A stretch of DNA of 64,000 nucleotides. Source: Protonemura montana. Its lineage: Eukaryota; Arthropoda; Insecta; Plecoptera; Nemouridae. Shown one piece after another: positions 10,805-22,800 of the stretch. Made by a program: the position numbers and the translations under genes. The DNA lies in contig OX387612.1 of NCBI GenBank assembly GCA_947568835.1, positions 2,852,001-2,916,000 of the forward strand. The letters are read 5' to 3'. How positions within the stretch are numbered: the first letter of the stretch is position 1; every line of letters starts with the position of its first letter. The notes below the pieces were generated by a model. It saw only the letters and a list, made by a program, of their open reading frames with translations. It was not told the origin of the DNA and did not search any database.

Positions 10805-13800
10805 GCAGCCCCATAAGTGCTCCTTGGCTTGGATATGAGGTCACGAATCGAAATGACAGGGAAAAGTCGATGGCCAGCTCTTCAAAATTTAAGTCAGGCA
10901 ATCTATTGTTGGCGTCCCTATGATTTTAATGCTGATTTGAGAGTTTTTGAAAAAAGTTTTCAACCAGTTTTGACAAATAACCCTTTCTGTGGCCACAATG
11001 GATTTGCATAATTACAAAGAAATCTAATATTTTAATTGAAAAATAAATCTTTTTAAAGGAACAGTAAAATTTGTTTTCTAAATATATGCAATAATGAAGT
11101 TATTATTAAAATTTTAAAAACTTTAACAATTTGATTTAAAAAAATCAAATTCAACCGGAAAGGGTTAAAGCGGTACAAATATTTAAACTAGGTCAAGTAT
11201 TTTAAATTCTCAAAGCAAATTCTTCAATTATTTTAAGTTCTTGTATTATTTTTTAACTATATTTTTAAGAGAACTTAAAATTAGGGACTCTCACGATCTC
11301 TCCGTTTTTTAAAAAGCAACGGGTGGCACCTGTCAGGTGATGACAAGATGAAGGGGAAGGGTGGCAGATGCACTCGGTAAGCCTCGACGTACACGAGCAC
11401 CACCCCGGCCCCTGATAGAGCCAGAAGCAACGACAACCCCAGCCGAGGTTTTCTGCGAGGGAAGAAGAAAAAACACATAAATATGACCAAGTCGAGGGAA
11501 AGCATTTTTGATTGGACGGTCAATTGGAATATCTTAAAAATTCGGGAAATGTTGTTTAATTTAAATTTGCAGTTAATGTTTCCATGTCGAAACCGAACTT
11601 GAAACTGTCTTTCGTAAACTGAAAGTAGAGCTAGGGTAAGTACCACAAAAAAGGAAAGGAAAAAAAATGAAAAAATTCGAATCCCTAGTTATGGACGCGT
11701 AATGCCAAGATAATTTAAACAATAGGTTCCCACATTTTTTAAATAATTTCATTGATTGATTGAGTAAATGATTGATTCATAGATTTATTGATCTATTGAT
11801 TTTTGATTACACTTTATTTTTCCTGAAAGAGACCCCCTGTCAGTCCATCAGGACCACTTTGGAAACCTATGGTGGACATTATGTATTTGTTTTCACGCGC
11901 ATTTTTCGCACGCATTTTTCGCTAATTATTTCAAAATTTTATCTTGTAGTCATGTAAATGTTTCCATGACTCAAAACTGAACGTGAAACGGACATAGCGC
12001 TGTGACTCACCTCCAGAGCGGAAATAGAAGCAGCGGCGAGATCCAGTAGAGGTGCATGTCAACGGATGTTGACCACACCTGACATAGGCACTAAAATAGA
12101 CAGGACACCTTTCCATATTAAACTGTACATCAACAAGACTCTGGATCATTCATTCTTGCGTTATGTTGTTTTTGTGCTGTCCCATACGATAATCAAGCTT
12201 GTTATTTATATTGATATAAACAATTGATATTTTGTTCATTCTAAGTTAATGTTATTTTTGATTATAGAACGGTTTGGTGTTTTGGAAACACCGGTTCTCA
12301 TGAGATCACCGAAATTGAGGTACACTGTGCTGGGTCAGGTATTGAATGAGTGACCATCATACACATGACCAGTTCTGTTTGGGAGAGAGGTTGGAGGGAT
12401 GAAAGTTAAGCAACACTGTGCTGGGTCAGGTATTGAATGGGTGACCATCATACACATGACCAGTTCTGTTCGGGAGAGAGGTTGGATGGGTGAAAGTTAG
12501 TACAGCAACTTTACTCGCCTTGCTTATCAACCTCTCGACAGCATGGATTTGTGGAGGAATCCTGTTGTTCGCGTTGTACCGTCTTTCGGAAGAAACGTTA
12601 AGCCGGTGGTCCCCTTGGTGCTCTTCGACAGGAGTAGGCTACGTACCGGCACCAGGTTTACCCTGTTTCCTTCTAGAAAAGGTTAGGTTCATCATCATCC
12701 ACTCATTCACCGACGCCATTAGACCAGTGTCACATGGCCCATTGTCGAAACAATGCGTCGCTAAACACCACTAATCTATAAATAAATAGTAAATAATCAA
12801 GTGACTTGATCACCGTCCTTTGAATGGACGGTCTTGTAAAGGCCGGAAGATGGCATAAATCTCAGTTCTGTTTTTGATAAGTGGCCATTTTGTAGTCAGT
12901 TAGCGCGTTCAACTGACCGTATGGTCGTGGTCGAAGTAGTTGGTCAGATACAATGGATTGAGCCAGCCGTAAGTCGCACAGGACGACGCAAGGTGGACGC
13001 CGTTGATCCTTTCAGTTGGAGTGTTACCCATGTCGGTAACCACCATCCAGGTGAAAAGCAGCATCACAAGGCTCGTCGGGGTCAACCTTGATGGTGGGCC
13101 AAGGATGAAGCATGAGCACAAAGCGAAAAGTTTAAAAACATATTAAGTGAAATATGATTTAAATTACAAACGCTTGCAATGCACGGGCTATTTTATTATT
13201 AGGAACACTAATAACCTCTCAAAAATGGTTGCCCAGAGGGGGAATTAAACCCCGATCTCCACCTGTCGCGGGTGTTGCTCTAACCAATTGAGCTACTTGG
13301 ATCCCGATCTCCACCTGTCGCGGGTGTTGCTCTAACCAATTGAGCTACTTGGACACCGATCTCCACCTGTCACGGGTGTTGCTCTAACCACTGGAGCTAA
13401 TTGGACTCTGATTTCCACCCGTTACGGGTGTTGCTGTATCCAATTGAGCTATTTGGACACATAATTTGTAGAGAGGATTTTAGTGCATTTGATGAGAATG
13501 ACGGATCTCCGAGGAGTAGAACCAAGAGGCTGTAAATATTCACAGTCAATCTACATTTTTTAGAGAGGTTATCAGTGTGTCTAAGAATAAAATACTTTAT
13601 TTCTTGCAAGTGTTTTAAATTCAAGTCAGATTTCACACATTTAGAACGATTTAAAAAAGGAGTCATCGTTTATGATGGTTTTTAGACTCATGTCTACTTG
13701 ATTTAGCACTAGTTTAAAAAAAAAGCTATTTGAAATGGGTTCTGAATGCTAAGTAAAGGACAACTAAAATTTCCCGACGTTTCGTAACATGTACTAGTTA

Positions 13801-16800
13801 CTTCTTCAAGGGTTAGAGCAGTCCTGACAATTTTCCGATAACAAAAGAACCACATAAAATTGTAACAATTACCAAGTTCAAGCTTCCTAAATGCATCTGT
13901 AGATCGTACCTGACGTATCTGTCCAGATAAAACCGCCACCAACTGAACTTGACGTTGAGTTCACGGTCCCGCAAGAAGTTGAAGGTCACCAGAGCACCGC
14001 TGATCACGAACATGGAGTCGACACCAAACGACCCGTTAGTGACGATCAGGTGCGTCCAGTCTCTGGACATTGCCACCAGACTGCGCGAGTTGACTAAAGG
14101 GGAGTTTACTTGGAACCAGAGATAGTGTATAAGGGTGGTCCAGAGGATGGAGATGCAGCGGAGACCGTCGAAAGATGAGAGTGTTCCGCTGTTGGTTGAC
14201 GTCTTGAGAAGCGAAAGACCGTTGGTGTAGAGTGACAGGGCGACCAGATGCTGGTTTCGACACCTCAGATCTGTGGAGATATGCAAGAAGCTCGAATTCT
14301 CTTTCTCGATCGACTCCATTCGGTTTTTTTTCGGTTCCATTCGGCAATTTTCAAAAAAATTTGCAAATTCTAAATTTAAATAACTTTTTTTTTCATTAAC
14401 GTTAAACAATATTTTGAAAAAAAAAAAACATATATTAAAACTTGACAACATTTTAACAGCGTTTTTAAACCGAAATATTCCAATGCAAATGTCATGCAAG
14501 TGTGATCAAGGTGGCACGATTAAAATTGAAACGCAGACATCAAAACAAAACAAAAACTTCATTATTTACTGGTACGACAATCGACTGGAATTGATCGAAT
14601 GTAACAAAGCAAAAAAAACTGATGTTAGGTTTAACCAAAATTTTGAACTGTAAGTTGAATCTCTAGCTCACAGAAACATCTGAATTTCACTGCATGTGAT
14701 TGGAAGTCGTCATGGCAACAGTTTCAACAAAATGTTCAACTATAAGTTGGATCTCTAGATCACAGAAACATCTGAATTTCACTGCATGTGATTGGAAGTC
14801 GTCATGGCAACAGTTTCAACAAAATGTGCAACTATAAGTTGGATCCCTAGATCACAGAAACATCTGAATTTCACTGCATGTGATTGGAAGTCGTCGTGGC
14901 AACAGTATCAACAAACACTTTAACAAGGAGGGGAGATTCTGATAAAACTGAAACTAATTACACTTAAATTACCATCGTCTGCGTCAGTGAGAAGATCATA
15001 CCCAGTGCCAACGGTAATCGCCATCAACAAGCAGCCCAAGAGAAGTCTGCAAACAAACGACGTAGGAGATCTCAAGAAAGTAATTTTTTCCAATACCAAA
15101 AACAATCCAATCAGTTCACATCACTCAGATCACTCGCTACACTCAGCACAACTGCGAGCACAGCGAGCTCACTGCTAGTCAGGGTGAATTATTTTTGTAG
15201 CATTATCTGTGCTAGTCTTTGCCTCATAAGGATGGAATATCTGTGCAAGCTTTATCTGTGGCAGTCTTTGCCTCATAAGGATGGAATATCTGTGCAAGCT
15301 TTATCTGTGTTAGTCTTTGCCCCATAAGGATGGAATGTCTGTGCAAGCTTCATCTGTGGTAGGCTTTGCCTCATAAGGATGGAATATCTGTGCAAGCTTT
15401 ATCTGTGTTAGTCTTTGCCCCATAAGGATGGAATATCTGTGCAAGCTTTATCTGTGGTAGTCTTTGCCTAATAAGGATGGAATATCTGTGCAAGCTTTAT
15501 CTGTGTTAGTCTTTGCCCCATAAGGATGGAATATCTGTGCAAGCTTTATCTGTGGTAGTCTTTGCCTCATAAGGATGGAATATCTGTGCAAGCTTTATCT
15601 GTGTTAGTCTTTGCCCCATAAGGATGGAATATCTGTGCAAGCTTTATCTGTGTTAGTCTTTGCCCCATAAGGATGCAATATCTGTGCAAGTTTTATCTGT
15701 GGTAGTCTTTGCCTCATAAGGATGGAATATCTGTGCAAGCTTTATCTGTGGCAGTCTTTGCCTCATAAGGATGGAATATCTGTGCAAGCTTTATCTGTGT
15801 TAGTCTTTGCCCCATAAGGATGGAATGTCTGTGCAAGCTTCATCTGTGGTAGGCTTTGCCTCATAAGGATGGAATATCTGTGCAAGCTTTATCTGTGTTA
15901 GTCTTTGCCCCATAAGGATGGAATATCTGTGCAAGCTTTATCTGTGGTAGTCTTTGCCTAATAAGGATGGAATATCTGTGCAAGCTTTATCTGTGTTAGT
16001 CTTTGCCCCATAAGGATGGAATATCTGTGCAAGCTTTATCTGTGTTAGTCTTTGCCCCATAAGGATGGAATATCTGTGCAAGCTTTATCTGTGTTAGTCT
16101 TTGCCCCATAAGGATGGAATATCTGTGCAAGCTTTATCTGTGGCAGTCTTTACCTCACTCAACCCCAGTAAACGCTGCTCACCCCATTATGCGAGCTTCC
16201 AAACTCCAGGGCCTGTCCTCCAAGGTAGCCTTCGTGCCACAAGCCAGGTCCTCGACGCGGACCTGTAGTCGCCCTGGCAGGGCGGCTCTCAGATGTCGCT
16301 CAAGGTCGCCAGGGCTGCATGACGCCGGCACGCACAGAGACCAGGTCGCTCCCACCAGGTCCAGGGCATCGCCCTGCCAAGCGAATGTATAATGGGTTCA
16401 ACAATGAAGTCAGTCGTGTCCTATTGCTTACGTTATACGATCTGCTGAGCAAACGAGCCGGCAACACGTCGTAATGGTATGAGCAAATGTGTAGTGCCCA
16501 CGACCGTCCTTTTTTATAAACATTTTCTTTTAAATAATGTTTGAAAATGACATCAATCGCTTTGTTTGGCATAAGTAAAGATACCTCCAAAGTACCTACA
16601 GCTTTATAGCGTCACTAGAATCACAGTGACTGTGAGTATTCACAGCCTCTTGGTTCTACTCCTTGGAGATCAGTCATTCTCATCAAATACACTGAAAACC
16701 TTTCCACAAATTATGTGTCCAAGTAGCTCAATTGGCTAGAGCAACACCCGCGACAGGTAGAGATCGGGGTCCAAGTAGCTCAATTGGTTAGAGCAACACC

Positions 16801-19800
16801 CGCGACAGGTGGAGATTGGGGTCCAAGTAGCTCAATTGGTTAGAGCAGTTGAGAGGTTATTAATGTTCCTAATAAAACCAGGGCTTTGCAAACGGAATTT
16901 CACTTGCTTTGTTGGATGAGCGCAGCGATATTTTGGAATGATAAAAATGTAAAGCTGATTGAAGAAAAACAGACAAAATTCACAAAATTTTGTCGAAAAG
17001 AAAACACATACCTACGGGCTCATAAACTTCACGAATACTTAATTTTGATAAATTTTCCATCTTGGCAAAATTTGGTGTGGAAAAAATCAAATACTTTTGG
17101 CTGCACAATTCCAAAACGTTTATAAAAAATCGAAGAATTTTGTAACTTTCCATAGTTTCAAACATTTTTTACAGATTTTGCTAAAAAAAAAAAAAAACGC
17201 ATGGGTTTAAAAAAAACGCAAAGCTTGGTTTCCTGCCAAAACCTGATAAAAGTTAAAAGTAACCCAAAAAATATTAATTTGAACTTTGGTTGACTAATAT
17301 TTATTGTTTTTCATTAAATATTTATTTTTACTAAAATTATTAAATGTTTCAACCAAAAAAAAGATATAGTTGACAACACAAAAACGTCGTTTGGTCGCTA
17401 AAGCGTGAACAAAATAGGGGAAAAAAAATTAAACAAAAAACACACATTTAGTAATTTTTTTTTCTGGGGCAAGTGAAATTGAAGACATCGCTATGATGGT
17501 TTTTAGACTTATGTCTGCTTGATTTATCCTTAGCACTAGTTGTAAGAAAAACTATTTGAAATGGATTTTGAATGCTAAGTTAAGGGCTACTAAATTTCCC
17601 GACGTTTCGTAACTTGTACCTGTTACTTTATCAAGGGTTAGAGCAGTCCTGACAATTTTCCAATAACAAAACGTCGGGAAATTTAGTAGCCCTTTACTTA
17701 GCATTCAAAAACCCAGTTCAAATAGTTTTTCTTAAACCTAGAAGTAGTGCTCTATTCAATTATACATTATTATATTATACTATTATAATAGTAACTAATT
17801 TAACTATTATACTATTCTACAATTCACTATGCTCATCAAAATAAAATCTCACGAGTCACTCACGAATTTCCTTTGAGACAAAAGTAACTCTATCGTGTCC
17901 AGTCCAGTCGAGTTGAAAGATCCGGCCGACATTTTGTCGCTGATCAACAGTTTCGACATGGCGTTGCTGACGCCGAGCGACACGAGGCAATGCTGGCCTG
18001 TGATTGGTCCATGAACGGGATCCACGTGACTCACTGCCAGGCATTGTTCCACGTTGCCCAGCTGCACGAGGTTTCCGGTCAGCAGACCGGAAGGAAGCTT
18101 CGAGCTCGCATCAAGCACTGGAAGTTTGTTAGAAAATTGTGATAAAAACTTGATTTTTATATAACAGATGATTGATTGATTATTCTGTTTAACGACGCAC
18201 TGTTTTGAAAACTGGTCATGTGATACTGGTCTAATGGCGTCGGTGAATGAGTAGATGATGATGAACCTAACCTAGCTTAGAAGGATGGAGGGGAAACCCA
18301 GTGCTGGCACGTAGCCTAATCCTGTCGAAGACCAAGGGGACCACCGGCTTAACGTCCCTTCCGAAAGACAGTACAACCCGAACAACAGGATTCCTCCACA
18401 AATCCATGCTGTCGAGAGGCTGATAAGCAAGGTGAGGCAGAGAAAAGACATAAAATACGATCGTATCTCTCTCACTGTGTAGAGCCCAAAGCTGTCCTTG
18501 TTTCACTCCCTGCCTGAACAGCTGTCCGTGGGCACGACACAAGCTGTCCCCCAGGACTGCAGAGTCAGGGGTGTAGACGTCCAGGGCGGCATCGAACACA
18601 CGACCCCAGTCGACAGGGCGACGTTGCGGTAGTGCTTGTCGGTTGTCAACTGATGAGCTTGCATTTGTCACATTGTTGGCATCAGCAACAACGTCTGGTA
18701 TTGAGTGTAGGAATCTCTGGACGAGGACGGCGTCGATAACACCTGTTGGACATGGAGTTTGAGAATTGGCGGAGAGAAAACTTGAAATTCATTGGCATAC
18801 AGAAAATGTTTAGATTTTTTTCCCGTTTTCTCGCGCTTTTCCAGCAAAAACATCTGCTTCGGTTTGATGTCATTTTGTTCACTTTGTTTTTGACGTGACA
18901 ACGTCTTAAAGCGCATTATATAGGGAGGCATGTACGGATTTGCTCTCCAAAATGGCACATGTGTAACAAGCCATACAGCCTACAGGAAACAAAGGACAGA
19001 ATGCGATTTATTATCATTCAATAGTTCAGACAATTCTCTAAAAGCACTTTTTTTGATTTTCGATGAACTAAATATTGGAGGCGTGAGAGGGGTTGGCGTT
19101 TTTAATGATCTCCATAAGCTCAATGTTAAATTACGCAAAATGGCAAATGTGTAACAAGCCCTACAGCCTTCAGGAAACAAAGGACAGAGTGCGACTTATT
19201 ATCATTCAATAGTTCAGATAATTCTCTAGAAGTATTTTTTTTTTTGATTTTCGATAAACTAAATATTGGAGGCGTGAGAGGAGGCGGCGTTTTTAGCACT
19301 TGTCATTAGACTAATGCAAAATAAAATATATATATCGCAAGATGACACTTCCATCCCAATCTGTAAAATCCTTCAGCTGTAAATTAGTTATGAAAACACA
19401 ACTCAAATAAAGAGAGATGTAAAACTTGCAAGTGAAGTTTGGTCAGTACTGTAGTTGACCTACGTGGCTATACGCGGTAGTTGAACGTAGTCACGCTTAA
19501 ATATCGGCCGTATCAATAAGATACAGCTACACCCGTTTTTTTGGTGTTACCAAAATCTGTCAGGTGAACGCTGTCATTCTCATCAAATACACTAATATCG
19601 TCTATTTGACAATGACAGATCTCCAAGGAGTAGAACCGAGAGGCTGTGAATACTCACAGTCACTCTGATTCTAGTGACGCTATACCACGTCACAACCTGT
19701 CAATCTCGAATAACTCCAATTTGACGTTGGATGCACTGTATTGAGATGAAATATTATCTAAATTGCAAACGCTTGCAATGCGCGGGGTATTTTATTATTA

Positions 19801-22800
19801 TGAACACTATAACCGTCTCAAAAATTGATGCAACATTCTCATCAAATAGACTGAAATTGTCTCGAAAAGCCAGAGTCCAAGTAGCTCAATTAGTTAGAGC
19901 AACACCCGCGACAGGTGGAGATCGGGGTCCAAGTAGCTCAATTGGTTAGAGCAACACCCACAATAGATGGAGATCGGGGTTTGAGTCCACGGTTGGGCAT
20001 CAATTTTTGAGACGGTTATAGAATGACCGATAATAATAAAAATAATAAAATGTACTTTTCTCTTTTGTGACAAATTTTAAGCAAAAAAGACCACTACATA
20101 CTGGAAATAGAAGACCACGTGATTGTTTTGTTTGGTTTCCAGGCAACTGTGGTTACTAATCACAGTTGCATGTGTCGACTTAAAAAGGAAACAAAAAGGT
20201 TACACATATTTGTGTAATTTTGTTTGGGTTCTGCGTCAAAAAGTTGCACAATCGTTCAAAAGTTTTGCCAACTAATTAATATTCACAAAATTGCTAGTCC
20301 TTTCGAAATAAAAAAATTCCGAAAAATAACGCAGACGAATGTTCAAGTTGTTTCGTTATTTCCAAGAAGTACGTTAAGTGGCGTGGACTTTGAATAGTGT
20401 TTGGTACCGGATAGAGATGGTAGCGGCAAGAAGAAATGAAAAGCGAAAGGGCAAAGCTTAACTTCTAAGACAAATTGAAGAAGAAAAAAGGAAACAGGAC
20501 ATATTTGTTTCGACGGGCAGGTTTATTCAAATAGTCGTTTTATTTTCGGTAATTTTCGCTTTGCAAAATCTATCTTCGATTTCACTTTTCTTTTCAATTC
20601 GACTTCTAATCTTGCAAAAGAACCGTGGTAGGGACGAGAAAAACATCTCGTGCAATTTTTCTTTTGTACGAAATTACACATTTTGACATTTATTTCAGAA
20701 TCAGGTTTATTGGAGAGAACCTAAACCTGTCAAAAACAAACGGCGTGTCCATCAGACACAAAACATTATTTTAAAGACAAAAATAACAGCATCTGATACA
20801 GTTGTACACGAGAAAAAGATTACTATTATGATGGTTTTTAGACTCATGTCTACTTGATTTATCCTTAGCACTAGTTTTAAGAAAAACTATTTGAACTGGG
20901 TTTTGAATGCTAAGTAAAGGACACCTAAATTTGTATAACATGAGTGGCCATCATACACATGACCAGTTCTGTTCGGGAGAGAGGTTGGAGGGATGAAAGT
21001 TAAGCAACGCAGCGCTGGGTCAGGTATTGGATGGGTGACCATCATACACATGACCAGTTCTGTTCGGGAGAGAGGTTGGAGGGATGAAAGTTAAGCAACA
21101 CTGCGCTGGGTCAGGCATTGGATGGGTGACCATCATACACATGACCAGTTCTGTTCGGGAGAGAGGTTGGAGGAATGAAAGATAAGTAACACTGCGCTGG
21201 GTCAGGTATTGGATGGGTGACCATCATACACAAGACCAGTTCTGTTCGGGAGAGAGGTTGGAGGGATGAAAGATAAGTAACACTGCGCTGGGTCAGGTAT
21301 TGGATGGGTGACCATCATACACATGATCAGTTCTGTTCGGGAGAGAGGTTGGAGGGATGAAAGTTAAGCAACGCAGCGCTGGGTCAGGTATTGGATGGGT
21401 GACCATTTTACACATGACCAGAAAATTTAGTTGTCCTTTACTCAGCATTCAAAACCCATTTCAAATAGTTTTTGTGTACATGATGATAAACATGCTCTTA
21501 ATGGCAAGTGGTAAGTTTTTCAAAAGGTAAAACAGTATCTTGCAAGTATAGAATTTCGTCAAAGATTAAAAACTATAAGTAATTTAACTATTCCTCTATA
21601 AACATAAACATTTACAAGTGCACATGTCTCTATTTAAAATCTCGTCTTTGCCTTAAAAACAATGCAAGATTAGAAAGTCTTTGACCTTTGTTTCAAAACC
21701 GGATCTTTTCGTGTCTTCTTTCGTGAGATTATGAAGTATGGGTGTTGTAAAGGCGCGACAGATTTATTTATTTGTGGTGTTTAATGACGCACTGTTTTGA
21801 CATCTGGCCATGCGGCACTGGTCTAATGGCGTCGGTGAATGAGTGGATGATGATGAGGATGATCCTAACCTAGCCTAGTCTAGAAGGGAGGAGGGGAAAC
21901 CCGGTCCCGGCACGTTGCCTACTCCTGTCGAAGACTAAGGGGACCACCGGCTTAACGTCCCTTCCGAAGGACGGTAAAACGCGAACAACAGGATTCCTCC
22001 ACAAATCCATGCTGTCGAGAGGTTGATAAGCAAGGCGAGTGAAGTTGCTGTACTAACTTTCATCCCTCCAACCTCTCTCCCGAACAGAACTGGTCATGTG
22101 TATGATGGTCACCCATCCAATAACTGACCCAGCGCAGTGTTGCTTAACTTTCATCCCTTCAACCTCTCTCCCGAACAGAACTGGTCATGTGTATGATGGT
22201 CACCCATCCAATACCTGACCCAGCGCAGTATTGCTTAACTTTCATCCCTTCAACCTCTCTCCCGAACAGAACTGGTCATGTGTGAGATGGTCACCCATCC
22301 AATACCTGATCCAGCGCAGCGTTGCTTAACTTTTATTCCTCCAACCTCTCTCCCGAACAGAACTGGTCATGTGTATGATGGTCACCCATCCAATACCTGA
22401 CCCAGTGCAGTGTTGCTTAATTTTCATCCCTCCAACCTCTCTCCCGAACAGAACTGGTCATGTGTATGATTGTCACCCATCCAATACCTGACCCAGCGCA
22501 GTATTGCTTAACTTTCATCCCTTCAACCTCTCTCCCGAACAGAACTGGTCATGTGTGAGATGGTCACCCATCCAATACCTGATCCAGCGCAGCGTTGCTT
22601 AACTTTTATTCCTCCAACCTCTCTCCCGAACAGAACTGGTCATGTGTATGATGGTCACCCATCCAATACCTGACCCAGTGCAGTGTTGCTTAACTTTCAT
22701 CCCTCCAACCTCTCTCCCGAACAGAACTGGTCATGTGTATGATGGTCACCCATCCCATACCTGACTCAGCGCAGTATTGCTCAACTTTAGTGATCTTACG

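Noticed and set aside
12266..12360. Functional 5S rRNA gene
   Set aside because: Only an internal part of 5S is present, with substitutions, no terminator after a full-length 5S, and it is fused to a SINE body.
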